Assembly: GCA_002331335.1 (NCBI GenBank)
Contig: DCZO01000015.1
Coordinates: 230,152 to 247,396 of the forward strand
Direction of reading: 5' to 3'
From: Nitrospira sp. UBA2082
GTDB lineage: Bacteria > Nitrospirota > Nitrospiria > Nitrospirales > Nitrospiraceae
Length of the DNA: 17,245 nucleotides
Of the stretch, positions 1-7,331 are shown piece by piece. The notes beneath the pieces are model-generated. The model had not been told where the DNA came from. It searched no databases and was given only the letters and a program-made list of their open reading frames with translations. The first letter of the stretch is position 1; each line of letters opens with the position of its first letter. The translations under genes and the position numbers were made by a program.

Positions 1-68
1 GCCACCGCCATCACGAGCGCCAACGCCCCCGCCACTGCAATCTTGGAATCACTCTGCTTTTTGGCCAT
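1..68 (-). CDS. N-terminus of an unidentified membrane-anchored protein (partial)
   Basis: An ATG at 66-68 on the minus strand opens a frame that stays open to the window edge, giving 22 codons. The peptide starts M-A-K-K-Q-S-D-S-K and then turns hydrophobic (I-A-V-A-G-A-L-A-L-V-M-A-V), which looks like a signal anchor or signal peptide preceded by lysines. A modest Shine-Dalgarno-like AAAGG lies just upstream of the ATG. It lies 151 bp downstream of the first GSDH lipoprotein gene in the same direction and could be co-transcribed with it. Too little is visible to name a family, and a chance frame cannot be excluded. Confidence 0.45.
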   Translation of the reverse strand, partial: MAKKQSDSKIAVAGALALVMAV

Positions 69-219
69 AGCCTTTACTTGCCGGTGCGTGCAGGGAACCC
101 GGATTCCCCCATCCCGGCGCCGTCACTCTACAACAGGAGGTTATGGAGAGTGAAGCCGAGACTACAAGGTGTGTGAAATCCGGCGGCGAAGGTGCAGAGC
201 TGGAATGGCAGGCGGAATG

Positions 220-2424
220 CTACTGGGAGACGACTCGGAAGATGGCGCTTGCGTTTGACACGTACACATAGCCGTCTACGCCGAGCATGAGGCTGAGGAG
301 ACCTCCATTCCCCCCGTTATAGCTGGCGCTCGCGGAACCAAGCGAGGCCAGGTTTGCCCCACTTAGAATGATGCGGCGAATCCGTCCGTCATTCCACGCC
401 GCAACGAGCAAATTGTTGCGATAGGCCGGAGGGTAGACAGTGGAATCTTCCGGAACCGAAATAATTCCGGTCGGGGCGATAACCGAAACGTAGGCCAGCA
501 GAGGGTTGATGAAATTAGGATTGTTGGCGACCCCTCTGACCGTCGGCCAGCCGTAGTTACCGCCCGATACGACGCGGTTGATCTCGTCATTGTCGCTCGG
601 CCCGTTCTCCGTTTCCCAAAGGTGCCCCGTGTGCCCATGGAAAGTAAAACCGTAGCTGTTCCGATGCCCCAGGCTGAAGACCTTCTGCGCATTGGCATTG
701 GAATTGGAGAAAAATGGATTGTCCGACGGAGCCGTGCCGTCGGGATTCACGCGCAGCACTTTTCCAGCGAGCGAGGTGAGACTCTGGGAATTCGCCGTAT
801 TTTCTGCGTCACCGATGATGACGTACAGCTTGCCGTCAGGACCGAACTGAATAATGCCGCCGTTGTGGTTCGTGCTGGCCGGCAGGTTATCGAGAATGAC
901 CGTTTCCTGGACACATATCCCGCTCGAATCCGTATAACGGACGACACGATTGCGCAACGGGGGCGAGGCCGTATGGAAGACATATACAAATTTGTTGCTT
1001 GCGAAAGCCGGATCGAGCGCCAGCCCGAGGAGACCCTGTTCTCCGCTCGTTGCGATGGTCAGCTGGCAGAACGGGGTCGAGACGAGCTGCCATTGCTGAT
1101 TGATGATTCTGACTCGTCCGGTCAGACGCTCGTTGAAGAACACTCGGCCGTCCGGCGCCTGCGCCAGGCCCACGGGAAAATTGAGACCGGTTAGGACTGA
1201 TTGTAGCTGCAGATCACCGCTCGGTGGCTGACTGACGGTGAAGGTCAACGTCTTGGCCGCGTTCGAATTGGCGAGCTCCGTGTGGTCGGCGTTGGCCAGT
1301 ATCAGACGCACCTGGTGCTGAGCGGACGAGAGACCGAAGATGTCGAACGACAGGGCTGTCTTCCAATGGACGAAATGCGTATGGACTCCGTTGTACTGCA
1401 CCCCGTTGTCGTCGTTAATCCCTGTCCCATTGTAGAACATGTAGGGCACGGGGTCGTTGTCGAGATAGAAGTGGAGATGCGTTTGGCCCGGCAAGCCGAT
1501 TGGAAAGAATTGGGTCGTAAACGAGACTGTGACCGGGCCGACCGGCACCGTAGTACTCTGTGCCGGAGCAGTGATCGTGACTGTCGGAGGATTACCGGAC
1601 GGAGCCCCAACTGAAAACACGATCGTCTTCGTCGCATCTGGATTGGACAGGTTACCGTCTGTAATATTTGCCAGTACCAGCCGCACTTCGTGTGTACCGG
1701 GCGGTAAAGCTGGGAAACGGATTTGGCTGTTGCTTTGCCATTGCACATTCGCAGCTACGGCGCTGCCATACAGCACCTGGCCGGGCGAACCGCTGAAGAA
1801 GTGGTAGGGAGTTGAATCACTGTCGAGGTAGAAGTGTAGATGTGGGTGATTCACTGCGCCGATGGTGAAATTCTGCACGGCAAAGGTGATGGTCACCGAA
1901 CCGTTGGGCAAACTGGCATTGTTCGCCGGACTGCTGATCGTGAGGATTGGGGCCACACTTGGCGGCAGACCGGGATTGGGTTGACCGGGAGTCACACCGG
2001 TCGGGGGAATCTGCGGTGTTGCCTGAGTGCCCGAGGTCGTCACATGGCCCAGATTGATTGATCCCGCGCTGTTGACGGCAAACACGTTGGTGCTGGGATT
2101 TCCGAAATACAAGGGATAGATGTTCCCACCGGTGATGAAGAAGATCCGGATGTTCGCACCGACCGGCAGATTACCGAGCGACCAGGCGAACTGCCCTTGT
2201 GAGTTCGGCGTTCGCCCTGCAGTGTCATCCTGCGCAAGCACTTGATCGCTTGGATCTACTGCTACGATACGGGTGCCGGACACGGTCCCGCTGATGGAGA
2301 CTCCTGTCTGTGCTGTAGGACTCGTTCCGCCCCCTCCTGATCCACTGTCGATACAGCCTGTGAGCCCTGCGCAGACCAATGCCGCTATGACGCGGTAGCG
2401 CGCGAGAATCGTATAGCCGTTCAT
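220..2424 (-). CDS. Lipoprotein with two Ig-like modules and a PQQ-type glucose/sorbosone dehydrogenase domain
   Basis: The protein is 734 aa from the chosen ATG (2422-2424). I chose this start because it places a lipoprotein signal at the N-terminus (hydrophobic run, then L-T-G-C, acylated Cys at residue 24). A GTG frame opening at 2520 would add 32 residues, but it lies inside an inverted repeat and would bury the signal. After a small beta-rich segment (~40-130), two Ig-like modules (about 158-275 and 278-398) share an H-L-H-F-Y-L-D motif. The C-terminal ~330 residues form a six-bladed GSDH propeller: GEQGLLGLALDPAF, HNGG (the His matches the catalytic base of soluble glucose dehydrogenase), GHRN, ENGPSDNDEINR and GGNYGWP. 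Family members oxidise aldoses or other alcohols with PQQ in the periplasm; the substrate here is unknown. It is a paralogue of the gene at 2818-5388, roughly two thirds identical in the propeller by eye. No clear ribosome binding site is visible. Confidence 0.88.
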   Translation of the reverse strand: MNGYTILARYRVIAALVCAGLTGCIDSGSGGGGTSPTAQTGVSISGTVSGTRIVAVDPSDQVLAQDDTAGRTPNSQGQFAWSLGNLPVGANIRIFFITGGNIYPLYFGNPSTNVFAVNSAGSINLGHVTTSGTQATPQIPPTGVTPGQPNPGLPPSVAPILTISSPANNASLPNGSVTITFAVQNFTIGAVNHPHLHFYLDSDSTPYHFFSGSPGQVLYGSAVAANVQWQSNSQIRFPALPPGTHEVRLVLANITDGNLSNPDATKTIVFSVGAPSGNPPTVTITAPAQSTTVPVGPVTVSFTTQFFPIGLPGQTHLHFYLDNDPVPYMFYNGTGINDDNGVQYNGVHTHFVHWKTALSFDIFGLSSAQHQVRLILANADHTELANSNAAKTLTFTVSQPPSGDLQLQSVLTGLNFPVGLAQAPDGRVFFNERLTGRVRIINQQWQLVSTPFCQLTIATSGEQGLLGLALDPAFASNKFVYVFHTASPPLRNRVVRYTDSSGICVQETVILDNLPASTNHNGGIIQFGPDGKLYVIIGDAENTANSQSLTSLAGKVLRVNPDGTAPSDNPFFSNSNANAQKVFSLGHRNSYGFTFHGHTGHLWETENGPSDNDEINRVVSGGNYGWPTVRGVANNPNFINPLLAYVSVIAPTGIISVPEDSTVYPPAYRNNLLVAAWNDGRIRRIILSGANLASLGSASASYNGGNGGLLSLMLGVDGYVYVSNASAIFRVVSQ

Positions 2425-2469
2425 GCGTCCGAGGTTCTGCATCAGTTTTGTATCCAGCAGGAGAAAGGA

Positions 2470-2516
2470 GGGGATCGCTCTACGAACCCACCAGGACAGT
2501 GAGTCGAGCGATCCCC
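2470..2516. promoter_or_regulatory. Perfect 11-bp inverted repeat upstream of the first GSDH gene
   Basis: GGGGATCGCTC at 2470-2480 is the exact reverse complement of GAGCGATCCCC at 2506-2516, separated by 25 nt. It lies 46-92 bp upstream of the chosen start of the minus-strand lipoprotein gene, so it is either an operator-like site or a hairpin in the 5' leader. There is no T-run on either side, so it does not look like an intrinsic terminator. The matching spacer upstream of the paralogue (5389-5546) does not contain it. Its function is not known. Confidence 0.5.
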
Positions 2517-2572
2517 CCACTGGGAGGCTATGGATGAGTTAGAGCATAAAGAGTGCCCGAAGATGGTTCACT

Positions 2573-2680
2573 CTAGGACGAGCAACTGACCGCTAAGTGC
2601 TTGCCCCAATTGGGGGGCGGGGCCGCATAGGCGTCCATTCTCGGCTGGTCGCTGTAGGGATTATGCAGCAGGGCGACAGC
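2573..2680 (-). pseudogene. Fossil of the 3' end of a second selO gene
   Basis: The minus strand at 2573-2680 matches the last ~36 codons of the intact selO at 5547-7022. The first 36 bp from the stop codon (2573-2608) are identical to 5547-5582, and about 90% match over the first 100 bp. The translated tail keeps P-Y-S-D-Q-P-R-M-D-A-Y and P-P-P-N-W-G-K, ending in S-C-S-S and TAG, with one obvious replacement (Gly to Arg). Similarity fades upstream (above ~2680), where the same frame meets a TAA at about 2710. Similarity stops abruptly at the stop codon on the other side. No selO catalytic region is present. This is a truncated duplicate lying between the two GSDH paralogues, mirroring the order selO-GSDH seen at 5547-2818. 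Confidence 0.85.
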
Positions 2681-2817
2681 CGATGAGATCCGTGCGATCG
2701 TTGTCGGTTACGGAAACCCACTTGGCGAGATTTGGCGTAATGCGCTCATGATGAGTAAAGAGAACACGGAGGAGAACCGTATCTGCCGTGCACAAGGACT
2801 CACATCTCAGGAGGCAT
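2681..2817. other. Spacer between selO fossil and second GSDH gene, no gene seen
   Basis: This 137 bp lies downstream of the minus-strand gene ending at 2818. It holds no convincing gene, promoter or T-tailed hairpin. A minus-strand frame shifted relative to the selO tail reads through it with natural-looking residues (I-T-P-N-L-A-K-W-V-S-V-T), but its only start lies inside the neighbouring gene, so I treat it as debris of the same rearrangement or as chance. Confidence 0.3.
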
Positions 2818-5388
2818 TTAATGAGGGATGACCCGGAATATGCTGCTGCCACTCACCGGATTGCTTTCATCATGGTTAGATACGTAGACATAGCCGTCGT
2901 TCCCGAGCATCATGCCGACCAAGCCTCCTTGCCCTCCTGGATAGGCCACGCTCGTGGTTCCAGGCCCGCTGGGATTCGAGGAGTTCGGCACCACCAATCG
3001 GATCGAGCCGTCGATATAGGCCGCCACAAGTAGATTGTTGCGATAAGCCGGAGGATAGATCGCTGACGCTGCGGGAACCGCGATGATGCCGGTGGGAGCG
3101 ATGATGGGGAAGGCCACGATTGGGTTTTCACGGCCTGCTGTATTCAAGAAGCCGCTCCGTAGGCTGCTGTCCCATCCATAGTTTCTTCCCCCGATCACTC
3201 GATTCACTTCGTCAAAATCGTCCAGTCCATTTTCGGTTTCCCACAAGTCCCCTGTGTCCGGATGGAACGTGAGCCCAAAGCTGTTTCGATGGCCGAGGCT
3301 GAAAACCTTCTTCGCATTCGCATTGGCATTGGTGAAAAACGGGTTATTCGACGGAGCACTGCCGTCGGAATTCACACGAAGCACTTTCCCTGCGAGAGAT
3401 GTCAGAGTCTGGGCATTCGTCGGATTATCGGCATCCCCGATGACCACGTACAGTTTACCGTCAGGCCCAAACTTGATGATGCCCCCATTGTGAATGGAGG
3501 CTGTCGGAAGGGCGTCGAGGATGGGGGTCTCTACGCAGCTCACACCGGATCGGGTCAGTCTCGAGACACGATTACCCGATGCGGATGAGTAGAACACATA
3601 CACAGCCTCATTCGATGAAAATGCCGGATCCAACGCCAACCCAAGAAGCCCTTCGCCATTCTGTTCGACCGGAACCGTGCAAAATGGGGTGGGATTCAAT
3701 TGCCACGTCGATCCCGCCTGATTGACAACTCGGATGTTGCCCGTAATGCGCTCATTCAAAAAAATCCGCCCGTCGGGAGCCTGCTGAAGCGCAGACGGCA
3801 AGCTAAGACCTCCGAGCACCGGCTCCAGCTGGAGTTCCCCGGTTGGGGGCTGTTGAACAGTGACGTTGTGGATTACTGACGTTCCCGGCAATTCTGCATT
3901 TGAGCCGTCGACAAGGACCAGGCGAACCTGATATGCCCTGGCTGCTAGCCCAAACAGATCGAAGGACGTTGTCGATGTCCAATGGACAGCGTGATTATGG
4001 ACACCGTTGAGAAGTACGCCGTTAGCTGAATTGATACCGGTACCGTTATAGAAATCATGGAGCGCACCACCATCGATCGAGAGCCGAAGATGCGGAGTCC
4101 CCGGGAGACCGATTGTGAAGTTGGTGACCTCAAACGCAACCCTCACTGGGCTTGACGGAAAGACGGTGTTACTAGTCACTCTCACTGTCGGGACCAATGG
4201 GGCATCAACGGTGAAGTTGACAACGTCCGTGGCGGACGAATTCATGAGTTCTGTGCCGGCTGCGTCGCCATTCGCCAACACAAGTCGCAAGTTATGGGAA
4301 CCTGCCGATAGCGACACGAAGCGGAAGGACGAATCCATCACCTGATCGACGCCTGTCGCAGGAATACCGTTGAGCAGAACTCTGTTGGGATTTCTCAAGA
4401 ACTGATAGAGAACCCCGTCCAGATATACATGTAACTGGGGCTGTCCCGGTCCTTGAATCGCAAAATTCGCCACATTGAACGAGACGACGACCGGCCCAAA
4501 GGATAGGAGTTGGTTGTCCTGTGGAGTTGTCGCGCTTATCGTTGGCGGATTGGATGGAGGTGGAGTAACGATGAACTGTACCGAGGTAGCGGCCTCTGGA
4601 TTCACATGCTCCACGTGCGACGCCGTGGAGAGTCTGAACCGAACGGTATGGGTATCGTTGTTACTCGAAAGGCCTAAGATCCGAATCTGATTGCTGGAGA
4701 CCCATTGTGCATTAAGAGCAGGCACGCCATTCTTCAGCACCGGAGGCCCGCTCAGAAATTCGTGTGGATTGTTTAGATCGCCGTCGAGATACGCATGGAG
4801 ATGGGCCTGATTCTGATTCCCGATCGTGAAGTTCTGAACCGCAAAGGAGATAGAGACATCCGGCCCTTGGACTTGTGTCTGGTGGATCGGGTTCGTCACG
4901 GAGATCGAGGCGGTTGGAGGAATCACGAACGGCGGAATGGGTGTGTGTTCCTGTCCATTCAAGATATTGACGGGTGAAAATTCGGGCGTGGCTCTTCCAC
5001 TCGCAACGTCGGTCGTCACGAGGCCCAGATCGACCGTTCCGCTGCTGGTAAAGGTGAACACATTGGTGCTTCCGACATAGAAGGGGTAAACGGCTCCGCC
5101 TGTGACAAAGAACATTCTGAGGGGAACTCCGATCGGAATATTCGAAAAACTAAAAGGGAAGTTCGGCGGCTGATTGAGTATAGCTGTGTCGAAGCGCGGA
5201 ACTACGGTTTGGTCTGTTGTGGCATTAAGCACCCAGATGACCGTCCCGGAGACGGTCCCCGTAAGGGTTACGGTCCCGGATGGAGACGCAGCAGGAGGTG
5301 GAGGCTCTCCCCCGCCGCTGCTGCAAGAAGTCAGTGCAAGGAAAAAGAACGGGAGCGAAAGTCTGGCCAGTCGTTCAATTGCTCCCAT
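2818..5388 (-). CDS. Lipoprotein with three Ig-like modules and a PQQ-type glucose/sorbosone dehydrogenase domain
   Basis: The protein is 856 aa and starts at ATG 5386-5388. The N-terminus is a lipoprotein signal (M-G-A-I-E-R-L-A-R-L, hydrophobic core, L-T-S-C with Cys22), followed by a Gly/Pro-rich linker. Residues ~38-125 form a small beta domain shared with the paralogue. Three Ig-like modules follow (about 156-276, 281-394 and 398-512), each with an N-F-x-I-G/Q-type strand and an H-L-x-x-x-L-D-like motif. The GSDH propeller occupies ~517-856 with GEGLLGLALDPAF, HNGG (His633, probable catalytic base), GKLYVVIGDAD, GHRNS, DEVNR and RNYGWD. Two positions differ from the paralogue's more canonical motifs: ENGL rather than ENGP and GWD rather than GWP. 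The gene begins 158 bp after selO on the same strand. The family is known for PQQ-dependent sugar oxidation outside the cytoplasm. Cofactor use is inferred and the substrate is unknown. The ribosome binding site is weak. Confidence 0.88.
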   Translation of the reverse strand: MGAIERLARLSLPFFFLALTSCSSGGGEPPPPAASPSGTVTLTGTVSGTVIWVLNATTDQTVVPRFDTAILNQPPNFPFSFSNIPIGVPLRMFFVTGGAVYPFYVGSTNVFTFTSSGTVDLGLVTTDVASGRATPEFSPVNILNGQEHTPIPPFVIPPTASISVTNPIHQTQVQGPDVSISFAVQNFTIGNQNQAHLHAYLDGDLNNPHEFLSGPPVLKNGVPALNAQWVSSNQIRILGLSSNNDTHTVRFRLSTASHVEHVNPEAATSVQFIVTPPPSNPPTISATTPQDNQLLSFGPVVVSFNVANFAIQGPGQPQLHVYLDGVLYQFLRNPNRVLLNGIPATGVDQVMDSSFRFVSLSAGSHNLRLVLANGDAAGTELMNSSATDVVNFTVDAPLVPTVRVTSNTVFPSSPVRVAFEVTNFTIGLPGTPHLRLSIDGGALHDFYNGTGINSANGVLLNGVHNHAVHWTSTTSFDLFGLAARAYQVRLVLVDGSNAELPGTSVIHNVTVQQPPTGELQLEPVLGGLSLPSALQQAPDGRIFLNERITGNIRVVNQAGSTWQLNPTPFCTVPVEQNGEGLLGLALDPAFSSNEAVYVFYSSASGNRVSRLTRSGVSCVETPILDALPTASIHNGGIIKFGPDGKLYVVIGDADNPTNAQTLTSLAGKVLRVNSDGSAPSNNPFFTNANANAKKVFSLGHRNSFGLTFHPDTGDLWETENGLDDFDEVNRVIGGRNYGWDSSLRSGFLNTAGRENPIVAFPIIAPTGIIAVPAASAIYPPAYRNNLLVAAYIDGSIRLVVPNSSNPSGPGTTSVAYPGGQGGLVGMMLGNDGYVYVSNHDESNPVSGSSIFRVIPH

Positions 5389-5442
5389 CTCAATCCGCTC
5401 TCAAGACAGTGAGTTTCTGAGTCCGAACCCCTGCGAGATCTG

Positions 5443-5461
5443 GCCTCCCAACTGCGGAGGC
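5443..5461. other. Short inverted repeat in the selO-GSDH spacer
   Basis: GCCTCC (5443-5448) and GGAGGC (5456-5461) could form a 6-bp stem with a 7-nt loop, 55-73 bp upstream of the GSDH start on the minus strand. No T-run follows, so a terminator is not supported. It may be a leader hairpin or chance. The rest of the 5389-5546 spacer shows no other clear signal. Confidence 0.25.
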
Positions 5462-5546
5462 GCTGATGGGCTTCGGCAAAAGGCGTTGTATCTTCAACTA
5501 TGACAGCCAGCCTGAACAACCCTTCTTAGGAGGTATACGCGGCGAC

Positions 5547-7022
5547 CTAGGACGAGCAACTGACCGCTAAGTGCTTGCCCCAGTTGGGGGGCGGTGCCGC
5601 GTAGGCGTCCATGCCCGGCTGGTCGCTGTAGGGATGTTGCAACAGGGTGTACAACCGTTCGATCTCAGAGAAGTCCTTGTGCTGAGCTTTCTCGATCGCC
5701 ACCTGTGCGAGATAATTCCGGAGCACGTACTTTGGATTGACCCGGTTCATGCGCGCTTGCCGCTCGCCGTCGCGACTCTGCTCGCTCCGCAGCCGATCAC
5801 GATACCGCATCGCCCATTCGTCGAACCGATCGCGGTTGAGAAAGAGCTCGCGCAGCCGCTCGTTTGCCGCCCCTTCCGCAGAAGAGAACGCGCTCAGTTC
5901 CCGGAAGACCATCGTGTAATCGGCATGACTCTCCTGGAGCAGGTCCAGAAGGTCTCGCATGAAGGGGGCGTCTTCCGCGCGCTCGTTCACCAATCCCAAT
6001 TTCGCCCGCATGTGGGTGAGATATGCTTGCTCATACAAGGGTTGATAGGTCTCAAGCACTGCCTTCAACGCGTCTTTCTCAATCAAGGGCAACAGGGCCT
6101 GCGCCAGACAACTCAGGTTCCAGAGACCAATATAGGGCTGTTGATTAAACGCATAGCGGCCGTTGTGATCAGAGTGATTGCAAATGAAGCCGGCGTCGTA
6201 GTCGTCCATGAACCCGTAGGGGCCGTAGTCCAGGGTGAGACCAAGGATCGACATGTTGTCGGTATTCATCACCCCATGAGCCCAACCGACCGCCTGCCAC
6301 TGCGCAATCAATTTGGCGGTCCGCTCAACGACTTCGGTAAAGAAGCGGACGTACGTGTCTGGAACGGCCGTAAGGTGCGGATAATGCTGGGCGATCACAT
6401 AGTCGGCCAAGACTTTCAGGTGTTCATGCTGCTTGCGGTAGTAGAAGATTTCGAACGTGCCGAACCGCACATGGGACGGCGCCATGCGGACCAGCATGGC
6501 ACCGGTTTCAACCTGTTCACGATAGACCTTGTGGTCGCTCCCGACAATACAGAGCGCCCGCGTCGTCGGGATGCCCAAGCCCTGCATAGCCGCGCAGCAG
6601 AGATATTCGCGGATCGTCGAGCGCAACACCGCGCGCCCATCGCCGTCACGCGAAAAAGGCGTCAAGCCGGCGCCCTTGAGATGCAAATCCCATCGCTCGC
6701 CCCGCTCGTTCGTCGCTTCTCCCAACAGAATCGCGCGGCCGTCGCCCAGCTGCGGTACATACACGCCGAACTGATGGCCGGAGTACAGCATCGCCAGCGG
6801 CTCCATGCCCGGTACAAGCATGCTCCCACCGAAGACCTGAGCAAACTCCGGACGGGCCGCTTCTTCAGGATCGAGACTGATCAACGCCGCGGCTTCAGAA
6901 TTCGCATGAACAAGGTAGGGGGACGCCTGAAACGGCGTCGGGTTCAGCTTGGCGTAGAAGGGTTCAGGCAGACGGGCATAGGTATTGTCGAAAGCAAGGG
7001 TTTCCAAGGTGCGTCGAGTCAT
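5547..7022 (-). CDS. selO: SelO family protein adenylyltransferase (AMPylase), Cys form
   Basis: The protein is 491 aa, close to the 478 aa of E. coli SelO (YdiU). The family is a pseudokinase fold that binds ATP in flipped orientation and transfers AMP to Ser/Thr/Tyr of protein substrates, with a role in redox stress. Visible motifs from this start: YSGHQFGVYVPQLGDGRAILLGE-like block (~80-102), LHLKGAGLTPFSRDGDGRAVLRS (~113-135), HGVMNTDN with the catalytic/metal Asp-Asn (~249-256), DYGPYGFMDDYD (~265-276) and FICNHSDHNGRY. The C-terminus S-C-S-S carries Cys where animal SelO has selenocysteine. The start ATG 7020-7022 (M-T-R-R-T-L-E-T-L) fits the family's N-terminal length. An ATG at 7035-7037 adds five residues and has a slightly better upstream GAG. 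It is divergent from nqrA across a 309 bp gap. A near-identical copy of its last codons lies at 2573-2680. Confidence 0.95.
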   Translation of the reverse strand: MTRRTLETLAFDNTYARLPEPFYAKLNPTPFQASPYLVHANSEAAALISLDPEEAARPEFAQVFGGSMLVPGMEPLAMLYSGHQFGVYVPQLGDGRAILLGEATNERGERWDLHLKGAGLTPFSRDGDGRAVLRSTIREYLCCAAMQGLGIPTTRALCIVGSDHKVYREQVETGAMLVRMAPSHVRFGTFEIFYYRKQHEHLKVLADYVIAQHYPHLTAVPDTYVRFFTEVVERTAKLIAQWQAVGWAHGVMNTDNMSILGLTLDYGPYGFMDDYDAGFICNHSDHNGRYAFNQQPYIGLWNLSCLAQALLPLIEKDALKAVLETYQPLYEQAYLTHMRAKLGLVNERAEDAPFMRDLLDLLQESHADYTMVFRELSAFSSAEGAANERLRELFLNRDRFDEWAMRYRDRLRSEQSRDGERQARMNRVNPKYVLRNYLAQVAIEKAQHKDFSEIERLYTLLQHPYSDQPGMDAYAAPPPNWGKHLAVSCSS

Positions 7023-7147
7023 GCTTCTGTGTACCATGACGTTCTCGGATTTCGCCACTTGCTCACCTTCATCGATGACAGCAGGTCCGTTCTGATTCAG
7101 GGGCAACCCCCTGTCGGGCCATCTGAAATGCTTACCTAAGACAAGGC

Positions 7148-7177
7148 TTGACAACAAGATGTCCAAACAGTTGTACT
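7148..7177 (+). promoter_or_regulatory. Candidate sigma-70 promoter for the nqr operon
   Basis: A consensus -35 TTGACA (7148-7153) is followed after 18 bp by TGTACT (7172-7177), matching four of six -10 positions. It would give a transcript with a ~145 nt leader before nqrA. This is the best -35 in the divergent gap. Activity is inferred from sequence only. Confidence 0.4.
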
Positions 7178-7185
7178 GCGGCAAT

Positions 7186-7216
7186 TTGACCCTATGATTT
7201 ACTGCCGTTTTATATG
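7186..7216 (+). promoter_or_regulatory. Second candidate promoter for the nqr operon
   Basis: TTGACC (7186-7191) is followed by an AT-rich TTATATG at 7210-7216, usable as a -10 with an 18-19 bp spacer. It is weaker than the site at 7148-7177 because the spacing is at the long end. The two sites do not overlap, so either or both could be used. Confidence 0.3.
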
Positions 7217-7331
7217 TCGGCACTCATGATCGACGAAAAAGAAACGCTCATCCGGCAGCATAGACAATAGGGCACTTCTTACCCATAGCAAGTCGACCCA
7301 TCACGACGGCGCTAATGGCACCGTAACTGCC

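Larger units (their letters stand above)
7023..7331. other. Divergent promoter region between selO and nqrA
   Basis: This 309 bp gap holds no gene. On the selO side there is a tight hairpin, CAGGGGCAACCCCCTG (7098-7113, 6-bp stem, 4-nt loop), which would lie in the selO leader. Two candidate promoters pointing towards nqrA are listed separately. The 115 bp next to nqrA are A-rich in places and show no clear operator. No good Shine-Dalgarno precedes the nqrA ATG. Confidence 0.4.

Noticed and set aside
2425..2520. GTG start at 2520 extending the first GSDH lipoprotein by 32 residues
   Set aside because: It would place the lipoprotein signal in the interior, lacks a ribosome binding site, and lies within an inverted repeat.
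2601..2618. CCCCAATTGGGG palindrome in the selO fossil as a terminator
   Set aside because: There is no T-run after it and the same bases encode the conserved P-P-N-W-G of the selO tail, so coding history explains it.
5571..7139. 522-codon open frame on the plus strand opposite selO
   Set aside because: It is antisense to a gene with unmistakable SelO motifs and shows no recognisable family; high GC content and codon bias keep the opposite frame open.
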